From: Planctomycetaceae bacterium
GTDB lineage: Bacteria; Planctomycetota; Phycisphaerae; Phycisphaerales; SM1A02
DNA: 8,222 bases
Direction of reading: 5' to 3'
Assembly (NCBI GenBank): GCA_947459855.1
Contig: CANHFL010000034.1
Span: 1 to 8,222, forward strand
Below are positions 1 through 7,506 of the stretch, piece after piece. The notes beneath the pieces were generated by a model. The model ran no database searches and had not been told where the DNA came from. It saw only the letters and a program-made list of their open reading frames with translations. The translations under genes were made by a program, and so were the position numbers. The first letter of the stretch is position 1; the number at the start of each line of letters is the position of its first letter.

Positions 1-1055
1 AGCCCAGGCGGCGGCGGGGCCAGGCCGGGCGTCGGCGCGGCGTTCGCGGGCGACGTGCCGGGCTTCATCGCCGGCTTGCCCTCGGGGTCCAGCATCGGGC
101 GCATCAGGCATCCCTTGGCGATGCCGCGGTCGGTGCCCTCGACCTTCGCGCGCGGGTAGCTGCCGGACGTGTCGGTGACGGCGGCCGTGCCGATCTCGAC
201 TTCCTCGCGGACCTCGTCGCCGGTGTCGGGGTCGATGAGCTGCTCGCCCAGCGCGAAGACGCGCCAGAGCTGGCCGACCTGCGCGCAGCCGCCGCCGCTG
301 AACATGAAGACGCCGTCGCGCGGGTCGCTCAGCACCTTGGGCGGGAGCAGCTTGTCGCTGACCGCGCACGCGGCGCGGCGGCAGATGCGCTCGCAGGCCT
401 GGTTGATCATCCAGTCCATGGCGGACCCGTTGGTCCGCTCGCCCTGGTTGTCGAAGTTGGTGGCGAGCGCCTCGTCCTGCACGTTCACGCTCTGCACGAC
501 GCGGCCGGTGGCGGTGTCGACCAGCTCGACCACGGCGCCCACGCGCACGCTCTGCTGGAATCGCTTCACGCCCTCGGCGGCGAACTCCTTCTCGCGGTTG
601 AACTTCTGGAAGTCGTTGACCGTGGTCACCACCACCCAGTTGCAGCCGGCCAGCTTGAAGGCCTGGGCCGCGGGGTCGTTCGGGTCCACGTTGCCGGAGC
701 CGCGCAGGTTCTGCTCCTCGATCACCTGCTTCAGGTTCGACCGGGTGACCAGGTCGAACTTGCGCAGGTCGAGCAGCGCGTTCCGCAGCTGGCTGTCGAC
801 GCCCTCGGTGACGCGGCCGAGCGCGACGGTGCCGTCCTCGGCGGCGACCTTGGCGCGCAGCGCGTCGTTCACCTTGACGGCGGAGATGCCGACCTTCATC
901 TTCTGGACGGCGGGCGCGGCGGCGGCGGCCGGCGGCGCGGCGGCGGGCGCCTGGGCAGCGGCGGGCGTGCACGGCACGAGGGCCGCGACCAGCACGGCGA
1001 TCCCGGAGGCGAGCGTGTTTCGGATGCGGCCCAGTGGGGAGCGGGCGGTGATCAT
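1..1055 (-). CDS. CsgG-domain exported envelope protein (3' end outside window)
   Basis: An open frame runs from ATG at 1055 to the left edge without a stop, giving 351 complete codons. Residues 1-36 look like a signal peptide (RIR n-region, hydrophobic core, AAAQA cleavage region). Cys29 in LVPC is a poor lipobox, so a lipoprotein is less likely. An Ala/Pro linker (37-49) leads into a CsgG-like domain (about 52-235): the stretch LVTRSNLKQVIEEQ, then GS...A..LAGCNWVVVTTVNDF, then VELVDTATGRVVQS. Residues 254-315 form a second beta module (GQLWRVF...LIDPDTGDEV...IGTAAV), often seen behind CsgG folds. A Pro-rich tail begins near 335. CsgG, HfaB and LpoB relatives act in the outer membrane or periplasm in secretion, adhesion or peptidoglycan-synthase activation; which applies here is unknown. 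The gene starts 10 bases after the DUF3592 stop and has its own TANNNT hexamer, so it may be transcribed both with that gene and alone. Confidence 0.85.
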   Translation of the reverse strand, partial: MITARSPLGRIRNTLASGIAVLVAALVPCTPAAAQAPAAAPPAAAAAPAVQKMKVGISAVKVNDALRAKVAAEDGTVALGRVTEGVDSQLRNALLDLRKFDLVTRSNLKQVIEEQNLRGSGNVDPNDPAAQAFKLAGCNWVVVTTVNDFQKFNREKEFAAEGVKRFQQSVRVGAVVELVDTATGRVVQSVNVQDEALATNFDNQGERTNGSAMDWMINQACERICRRAACAVSDKLLPPKVLSDPRDGVFMFSGGGCAQVGQLWRVFALGEQLIDPDTGDEVREEVEIGTAAVTDTSGSYPRAKVEGTDRGIAKGCLMRPMLDPEGKPAMKPGTSPANAAPTPGLAPPPPG

Positions 1056-1062
1056 GGTGCGG

Positions 1063-1068
1063 AGGTTA
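1063..1068 (-). promoter_or_regulatory. Putative -10 element (TAACCT), leaderless promoter of the CsgG-domain gene
   Basis: On the minus strand TAACCT lies 7 bases before the ATG at 1055. Its first three bases are the TAA stop codon of the upstream DUF3592 gene. No -35 consensus is recognisable and there is no Shine-Dalgarno sequence. The spacing would put the transcription start at or very near the A of the ATG. The call rests on the same arrangement at four other starts in this window; because half the hexamer is fixed by the stop codon, this is the least independent of the five. Confidence 0.4.
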
Positions 1069-1593
1069 CGCACGACCCCATGCCGCGCGACGAACCAGCA
1101 TGGCGAAGATCGCGCAGAAAGCCATGGCGAAGATGCCGACCCCGACAGGCAGCGCGTTCCAGGCGTCCGCGCCGGGCACGAGGCATGCGACGTCCGGGTC
1201 GTCCGGCGAATGGCGGACGGTGACGGCGGCACCGACCGGGAACTGCGCGACCGTTTCCGTGGCGGCGGGCGCACCCCAGCCCCGGACACGGAAGTCGAGG
1301 GTGCTGGACTCGTGGCGGACCCCGTCGACCTCGTACCGGTACGTCACGACCGGGCGGACGGATCGCCCGCCCTTGGACGTGTTGCGCTGGACGACGCGCG
1401 ACTCGGTGATGACACCGGGGACCGAGGGCCAGCCGGCGCTTGCGTCGGCGCGGACCCAGTAACGGATGCCCATCCCCAGGAAGAAGAGGCCGACGCCGCC
1501 CAGCACGACCGTGAGGGCGAGCATCAGGCGGCCGATGCGGCGTGCGTAGCGGCCGGTGGGGTCGGGGGTCATGCCGGGGCGCACGGGGCTCAC
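1066..1593 (-). CDS. DUF3592 membrane protein
   Basis: A 175-residue protein with two membrane helices (about 22-46 and 147-168) around an extramembrane beta-rich domain, the typical DUF3592 layout. Family hallmarks are visible: GWPSVPGVITESRVV after helix 1 (54-68), then VVTYRYEVDGVRHES (82-96), then FPVGAAVTVRHSPDDPDVACLV (118-139) before helix 2. The molecular function of DUF3592 is not known. The start is placed at GTG 1593 because a TATCAT hexamer sits 8 bases upstream; an in-frame ATG at 1572 would give 168 residues and has no upstream signal. The open frame continues further upstream but would run into the divergent propeller gene. The stop lies 10 bases before the CsgG-domain gene, suggesting joint transcription. 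The start choice is inference; the family call is firm. Confidence 0.85.
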   Translation of the reverse strand: MSPVRPGMTPDPTGRYARRIGRLMLALTVVLGGVGLFFLGMGIRYWVRADASAGWPSVPGVITESRVVQRNTSKGGRSVRPVVTYRYEVDGVRHESSTLDFRVRGWGAPAATETVAQFPVGAAVTVRHSPDDPDVACLVPGADAWNALPVGVGIFAMAFCAIFAMLVRRAAWGRA

Positions 1594-1601
1594 GGCGCGC
1601 G

Positions 1602-1607
1602 ATGATA
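1602..1607 (-). promoter_or_regulatory. Putative -10 element (TATCAT), leaderless promoter of the DUF3592 gene
   Basis: TATCAT on the minus strand differs from the TATAAT consensus at one base and stands out in very GC-rich surroundings. It ends 8 bases before an in-frame GTG at 1593, which is the expected spacing for a leaderless transcript. The position 17 bases further upstream, where a -35 box would sit, is occupied by the -10-like hexamer of the divergent gene rather than a TTGACA-like sequence. Confidence 0.5.
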
Positions 1608-1624
1608 GGAGCGGGTCCGCGCCG

Positions 1625-1630
1625 TACCCT
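1625..1630 (+). promoter_or_regulatory. Putative -10 element (TACCCT), leaderless promoter of the beta-propeller gene
   Basis: TACCCT ends 7 bases before the ATG at 1638. No -35 consensus and no purine-rich ribosome binding site are present. It is separated by 17 bases from the divergent TATCAT hexamer, so the 44-base gap would hold two back-to-back promoters. Confidence 0.5.
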
Positions 1631-1637
1631 GCGCCGC

Positions 1638-2660
1638 ATGAGGCACCACGACGCCCGCGGGATCGTTCGCACGCTCGCACTCCTGGCGGCCGGCGCGCTT
1701 GCGGCGGCGTGCGCCGGCACTGGAGGCGGCGCAGCGTCGCCGGGCAGGCCCGCGGTGTCGGCGACCGCCGCGTCGGGCGGCTGGCGCGTCATCGGCCAGG
1801 ACAAGGGCCACGTCACGGTGCGCGAACCGGACGGCACCACGAGCTGGGAGATCCCCTGCGCGCACAACAGCCACGACCTGCAGGTGCTGGCGAACGGCAA
1901 CGTGCTGGTGCACGCCGCGCCCGACCGCATCAAGGAGGTCACGCCGGGCAAGGAAGTCGTCTGGGAGTGGCGGAGCACGCCGGCCGCGCCATACACCGGC
2001 ATCGTCGAGATCCACGGGTTCCAGCGCCTGCCCGACGGCCGCACGATGATCGCGGAGACAGGCAACCTGCGCATCATCGAGGTCGACGCGGGCGGCGCGA
2101 TCGTCGCCGAGGTGCCGCTGAAGGTCGAGAAGCCGAGCTGGCACCGCGACACGCGCCGCGTGCGCAAGACGCCGGCAGGGACCTACCTGGTGGCGCACGA
2201 AGGGCTGGGACTGGTTCGCGAGTACGACGCCGCGGGCAACGTGGTCTGGGAGCATGCGATCGACCTGAACGGCCAGCCGCGCACGCCGAACCACGACGGC
2301 CATGGCACGGAGGTCTTCAACGCGATCCGGCTGCCGAACGGCAACACGCTGATCGGCGGCGGCAACAACAACCGCGTGATCGAGGTCACCCCGGCCAAGC
2401 AGGTCGTGTGGAGCATCGAGCGCGACGAGCTGAAGCGCGCGGACGGCCGCCCCATCCGCCTCTGCTGGGTGACCGGCCTGCACGCGCTGCCGAACGGCAA
2501 CGTCGTGGTGGGCAACACGCACGCCGGGCCGGAGCAGCCGCAGATGCTCGAGGTCACGCGCGGGAAGCAGGTCGTCTGGACGCTGGACGACTGGCAGCAC
2601 TTCGGCAACGACCTGTGCACCGGTTGGCTGCTGGACGCGCCGGCCGGGACGGTGCGCTGA
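1638..2660 (+). CDS. Exported beta-propeller protein with ASST/PQQ-like repeats
   Basis: A 340-residue protein. Residues 1-25 form an export signal (HHDAR-RTL n-region, Leu/Ala core) ending LAAAC, so Cys25 may be lipidated, although the lipobox is imperfect. A Gly/Ser/Ala-rich linker leads into a repeat region from about 48 to 325. The recurring unit pairs an (L)PNGN/PDGR turn (84-88, 131-135, 232-237, 284-288) with an EV(T/D)..KxVVW strand (99-109, 247-258, 304-314; also 195-204), as in six-bladed or arylsulfotransferase-like propellers. Between them are conserved-looking segments SWHRDTR (167-173), VAHEG (185-189), NHDGHGTEVFNAIR (218-231) and NTHAG (293-297). Related proteins are, from memory, common in Planctomycetes and Verrucomicrobia. 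Whether it is an enzyme, binding protein or scaffold is unknown. It is divergent from the DUF3592 gene and ends 6 bases before the convergent thioredoxin gene's stop. ATG 1638 is supported by the signal peptide and upstream hexamer. Confidence 0.85.
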   Translation: MRHHDARGIVRTLALLAAGALAAACAGTGGGAASPGRPAVSATAASGGWRVIGQDKGHVTVREPDGTTSWEIPCAHNSHDLQVLANGNVLVHAAPDRIKEVTPGKEVVWEWRSTPAAPYTGIVEIHGFQRLPDGRTMIAETGNLRIIEVDAGGAIVAEVPLKVEKPSWHRDTRRVRKTPAGTYLVAHEGLGLVREYDAAGNVVWEHAIDLNGQPRTPNHDGHGTEVFNAIRLPNGNTLIGGGNNNRVIEVTPAKQVVWSIERDELKRADGRPIRLCWVTGLHALPNGNVVVGNTHAGPEQPQMLEVTRGKQVVWTLDDWQHFGNDLCTGWLLDAPAGTVR

Positions 2661-2666
2661 ACGGCG

Positions 2667-3938
2667 TCAGGGAGCGGGCGGGGTGGCGGCAGGAGCGGCC
2701 GGCGCGGCCGCGGGCGCGGCGCCGGGAGCGGCGGGTGCCGGCGGCGGCACGTACGCGGGCTTGGGTCCGGGGGCATCCGTCCGGTACCGGGCCAGCGTGT
2801 CCTCGAGCACCTTCTTCAGCTTTGCGTCGGTCTGCAGGCGGACGGCCCGCTCCTGGCACTCGATCGCCTTGTCGCGGTCGCCCTTCGAGAACCACGCCAT
2901 CGCCAGCACCTCGGCCGCACGCGAGTCCTTGCCCTCGCCGACGTCGTCGGCCTTGCGGGCGATGTCGAAGGCCCAGTCGACGTCGCGGCGGCGCACCTGC
3001 GGCGACGAGAGCGCCGTGCGCGCCAGCGTCCGCAGCACCGAGAGGTCGTCCGCGTACTTCGCGAGGAGCTGGCTCCCGTAGGCGTAGCCCTCGTCGACCA
3101 TGTTTCCCGGGCCGATCATGGTGCCGTAGCGCTGCAGCTCGAAGGTGGAGGCACGCTTCGGCACCGCGACGGCCACGGAATCGAAGAACTCGAGCAGAGG
3201 CTGCCAGTTGCCGGACTTCTCGCACTCCTTGTAGATGCGGCCGGACTGTTCCTTGGCGCGCGCAACCACCGAGTTGAGGATGAATTCGTCGCGGACGGCC
3301 GCGAGATCCCATGTCCCGGCCGCAATCGACTCCAGCGGCTTCTCCGACTCATTGGGATGGCCGAACCAGAGCACCGTGCCGTCCTTGATCACGAAGAAGC
3401 GCGGCGTGAAGTTCTGGTAGGTACCGAACTGCAGCTGGCGGAGCGCCGACTTGTCAGGATCGGCGGCGATCGTCCACGTCGTGCGGGCCTTGATCTCGGG
3501 CTTCTCGAGCCACGGCTTCACCTTGTCGGCTTCCTCGTCGGTGATCGAGATGAACTCGAAGCCGCGCGCGGTGTACTGGCGCGCAAGCTCGGCGATGAGC
3601 TGCGCATACTCCTCGCAGTGCGAGCAGGTGGTGCCGAAGAACTCGAAGACGTAGACCTTGCCGGGCTCGTAGCCCGTGCGTGCGGGCCCCTGCACATAGG
3701 CGTCCAGCTGCGGGAAGTCGACCCGTGCGCCGGGGAAGACGCTGGGTTGCTCCAGCCGATAGCGCGGGGTGCGGCGCGCGGAAGGCGGCGTCGCGGCTGG
3801 GGCCGGCGCCGCGGGCGGGGCCTTCACCGCCGGCGGGACCGCGGGCGGCGGGCCGAAGCCGGGCGGGACCTGGACGGGGGCGGACTGCGCGAGGAGTGCG
3901 GCGACGGCGAACGCGGCGGGGGCGGCAACGGGCGTCAT
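2667..3938 (-). CDS. Exported thioredoxin-domain protein with C-terminal helical repeat region
   Basis: A 423-residue protein. A weak, uncharged export signal (1-20) is followed by a Pro/Ala-rich linker (21-58). A thioredoxin-like domain spans about 70-215: YVFEFFGTTCSHCEEY with the CxxC pair Cys105/Cys108, the FEFISITDE strand (127-135), and TPRFFVIKDG with the expected cis-proline Pro179. This resembles TlpA/AhpC-TSA type extracytoplasmic thiol-disulfide proteins. Residues 220-385 are predicted helical; 320-385 (DWAFDIARKA..., AEVLAMAWFSKGDRDKAIECQERAV) look like one or two TPR-type units. A Pro/Ala-rich tail (389-423) ends the protein. It is the last gene of a four-gene unit, 28 bases after the DUF1573 gene. 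The substrate is unknown. The start has no ribosome binding site and no -10-like hexamer, consistent with an internal operon position. The gene converges on the propeller gene with 6 bases between stops; no terminator hairpin was seen there. Confidence 0.87.
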   Translation of the reverse strand: MTPVAAPAAFAVAALLAQSAPVQVPPGFGPPPAVPPAVKAPPAAPAPAATPPSARRTPRYRLEQPSVFPGARVDFPQLDAYVQGPARTGYEPGKVYVFEFFGTTCSHCEEYAQLIAELARQYTARGFEFISITDEEADKVKPWLEKPEIKARTTWTIAADPDKSALRQLQFGTYQNFTPRFFVIKDGTVLWFGHPNESEKPLESIAAGTWDLAAVRDEFILNSVVARAKEQSGRIYKECEKSGNWQPLLEFFDSVAVAVPKRASTFELQRYGTMIGPGNMVDEGYAYGSQLLAKYADDLSVLRTLARTALSSPQVRRRDVDWAFDIARKADDVGEGKDSRAAEVLAMAWFSKGDRDKAIECQERAVRLQTDAKLKKVLEDTLARYRTDAPGPKPAYVPPPAPAAPGAAPAAAPAAPAATPPAP

Positions 3939-3966
3939 GGCGGCGTGCGTGGGGTGGGGCGTGGGG

Positions 3967-4770
3967 TCAGGGCCCGGGCATCGCGTCCGGGTCCGGGGTC
4001 TCGGTCGGCTTGCTGGGGGCGGCCGGGGTCGCGGGTGCCCCGCCCACCGCCAGCGGGCGGCGGACGACGATGCGGAACGGGGGCGCCTTCGGATGGTCGG
4101 TGGTGACGGTTACCTGGATCGGGCGGCCCGCGCGCTCCCACGCGGCCCAGTCGACGTGCACCGTCACGCGCGGCGCGGGCGCGGCCGGCGCATCCAGGAC
4201 GCAGGCGGGGTCGGACCCCGCGATGCGGAACGGCGTGCCGTCGGTCGACTCGAAGGTGAGCGGTGCGCTCACGGCCCCGGGAGCGACCTGTGCAGGCGCG
4301 TCGATCGCGTCGGCGTCGAGGCGGATGAACTCGCCGACGCGGCCGTTGACCGCCAGGAACGAGAGCCCGTGGCGCGGCACGATGAACGTGATGCGCTTGT
4401 GGAACTCGATGCCCTGCGCGGAGCCGGCCTCGTAGACGACGTCGACGTCGGCCTCGCCGTTCGGCGGGATCGGCTGCGTCGGCCAGATGGGCGTGGTGCA
4501 GCCGCAGTCGGCCATCGCGCGCTCGATCGTGACGGTCTGCGGGCCGGTGTTGCGCACGCGCACGGTGCGGCGGACCTTCTGGCCGGGCAGCACCATGCCG
4601 AGCTCGACGCTCGGGGGGTCGAATGCGAGGCACGCGGGCGCCGACTCCGTGACCGCGCCGTCCGGCGGCGGGATCGGCGCCGGCGCGCGGCGAAGCACCA
4701 CGGCCGCAGCCAGGGCGAGGCCGACCGAGGCGACGAGCGCGAGTCCGAGTGTGAGCTTCCGGGTCGGCAT
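3967..4770 (-). CDS. DUF1573 membrane-anchored or exported protein (DCGCT motif)
   Basis: From ATG 4770 the product has 267 residues: MPTRK, then a hydrophobic helix (5-26) acting as signal peptide or membrane anchor, then a Pro-rich spacer. A DUF1573 immunoglobulin-like domain follows (about 47-145): LAFDPPSVELGMVLPGQKVRRTVRVRN-type start, the diagnostic DCGCT (88-92, Cys89 and Cys91), the IPPNGEADVDVVY strand, and FHKRITFI. A second beta domain (150-240) may be a diverged copy. The tail is Pro/Ala/Thr-rich. DUF1573 proteins are extracytoplasmic and of unknown function. The gene begins 32 bases after the Uup stop and ends 28 bases before the thioredoxin-domain gene. The adjacency of a CxC protein and a CxxC protein suggests, but does not show, a redox link. 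An upstream in-frame ATG at 4830 would overlap uup by 28 bases and spoil the signal sequence, so it was not chosen. A TACGCT hexamer 21 bases before the ATG could be a weak internal promoter. Confidence 0.87.
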   Translation of the reverse strand: MPTRKLTLGLALVASVGLALAAAVVLRRAPAPIPPPDGAVTESAPACLAFDPPSVELGMVLPGQKVRRTVRVRNTGPQTVTIERAMADCGCTTPIWPTQPIPPNGEADVDVVYEAGSAQGIEFHKRITFIVPRHGLSFLAVNGRVGEFIRLDADAIDAPAQVAPGAVSAPLTFESTDGTPFRIAGSDPACVLDAPAAPAPRVTVHVDWAAWERAGRPIQVTVTTDHPKAPPFRIVVRRPLAVGGAPATPAAPSKPTETPDPDAMPGP

Positions 4771-4802
4771 TGGGCGAGGTACGGGTGCGGCAGCGTACCT
4801 GT

Positions 4803-6677
<1,875 letters not shown>

Positions 6678-6687
6678 GCGCGGGAAC

Positions 6688-7458
6688 TCAGCGCTGGGCG
6701 GCAGGGGCCGCGGGCGCGGGCGCGCCAGGCACGGGACGCAGCGATTCCGCGACGGCGTCAGCCCAGATGCGGTAGCCGGCCGGCGAAAGGTGCACCGCGT
6801 CGGGCATCAGGTCCTTGCGGATGTCGCCGTCCGGCTGCACGAAGCGGGCGCCGATGTCCACGACCGTGACCCACGGTCCGTGGTCGGCGGCGATCGCCTG
6901 GTTGACCTGCAGGATGTCGCCGCGCATCGGGTTCGGCTTCTCGCCGCGCGGGAACGTCGCCATTGCGACGATGCGCGCATCCGGGCACTGCTCGTGCAGG
7001 AGCTTCAGCACCGCGCGCGTGCCGGCCAGCGTCTCGGCCGCGTTGCTGGTGCCGTGGCCCAGGTTGTTCGTGCCGATCAGCAGCACGATCGCCTTCGGCG
7101 CAAGCGGCGTGAGCGGCGCCTGCTGCAGGCGCCAGAGCACGTGCTCCGTGCGGTCGCCGCTGTTGCCCAGGTTGAGGAGCCGCGCAGCCGGCGTTCCCAT
7201 CGCGGCCAGCACCGTGTCCCACGCCTCCTTGCCGGGGCCCTCCCAGCCCTGGGTGATGCTGTCGCCCACGAACACCACGTCGGCGCCCTTCGACTCGCGC
7301 ACGCGGCGCAGCAGCAGGTCCTGGCGCTCGATGGCCCCCTGTTCCTTGCGCGGCGCGGGAACGAGCGACGAGGGGTCGCCCGCGAGGCCCAGCATGGCGA
7401 GCGAGCAGAAGGCGAGGCGGCCGAGGCGGCGCTGGAGTCGGACGTGCGGTACGGCCAT
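6688..7458 (-). CDS. Exported SGNH/GDSL hydrolase, PAF-acetylhydrolase-like
   Basis: A 256-residue protein whose residues 1-27 look like a signal peptide (VRLQRRLGR then LAFCSLAMLGLAG). The SGNH blocks are complete: VVFVGDSITQGWEG with nucleophile Ser67; LNLGNSGDRTEHVLWRLQ (95-112) with the block II glycine; LIGTNNLGHGTS (127-138) with block III Asn131; and LMPDAVHLSPAGYRIWA (217-233) with Asp220 and His223. The GDRTEHVLWRL and FPRGEKPNPMR (169-179) segments are typical of the group related to the alpha subunits of platelet-activating factor acetylhydrolase IB. Members are esterases or carbohydrate deacetylases; the substrate here is unknown. It is the first gene of the four-gene unit and divergent from the channel gene. 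The frame extends upstream for 408 codons but would then run antisense through the channel gene; ATG 7458 gives the signal peptide and sits 7 bases after a -10-like hexamer. The C-terminus is a short Ala/Pro tail. Confidence 0.92.
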   Translation of the reverse strand: MAVPHVRLQRRLGRLAFCSLAMLGLAGDPSSLVPAPRKEQGAIERQDLLLRRVRESKGADVVFVGDSITQGWEGPGKEAWDTVLAAMGTPAARLLNLGNSGDRTEHVLWRLQQAPLTPLAPKAIVLLIGTNNLGHGTSNAAETLAGTRAVLKLLHEQCPDARIVAMATFPRGEKPNPMRGDILQVNQAIAADHGPWVTVVDIGARFVQPDGDIRKDLMPDAVHLSPAGYRIWADAVAESLRPVPGAPAPAAPAAQR

Positions 7459-7465
7459 GCGGGCG

Positions 7466-7471
7466 AGGCTA
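7466..7471 (-). promoter_or_regulatory. Putative -10 element (TAGCCT), leaderless promoter of the SGNH-uup-DUF1573-thioredoxin unit
   Basis: TAGCCT on the minus strand lies 7 bases before the ATG at 7458. It would serve the whole four-gene unit, since the next two starts show no comparable hexamer. No -35 consensus or ribosome binding site is visible. It forms most of the left arm of an imperfect inverted repeat with the divergent hexamer at 7492-7497. Confidence 0.5.
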
Positions 7472-7491
7472 CCCGCACGGTGGGCGTTCGG

Positions 7492-7497
7492 TAGGCT
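7492..7497 (+). promoter_or_regulatory. Putative -10 element (TAGGCT), near-leaderless promoter of the channel gene
   Basis: TAGGCT ends 9 bases before the ATG at 7507, leaving room for at most a one- to three-base leader. No -35 consensus or ribosome binding site is seen. Twenty bases separate it from the divergent TAGCCT. Confidence 0.45.
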
Positions 7498-7506
7498 CCG
7501 CCGCCA

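Noticed and set aside
169..1605. Long plus-strand open frame of 478 codons
   Set aside because: It is antisense to the CsgG-domain and DUF3592 genes; its translation is low-complexity Ser/Arg/Ala-rich sequence without recognisable motifs, as expected from stop-poor GC-rich DNA.
2655..2672. Bidirectional terminator between the convergent propeller and thioredoxin genes
   Set aside because: Only 6 bases separate the stops, and I found no convincing GC stem followed by a T run on either strand.
2670..2760. GCG/GCC-rich low-complexity tract as a possible microsatellite or repeat element
   Set aside because: It encodes the Ala/Pro-rich tail of the thioredoxin-domain protein in frame; the units are irregular and no direct repeat of constant length is seen.
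1556..3277. Plus-strand open frame of 573 codons
   Set aside because: It is another frame of the propeller gene continuing antisense into the thioredoxin gene; composition is almost entirely Arg/Ala/Pro/Gly and no family pattern is present.
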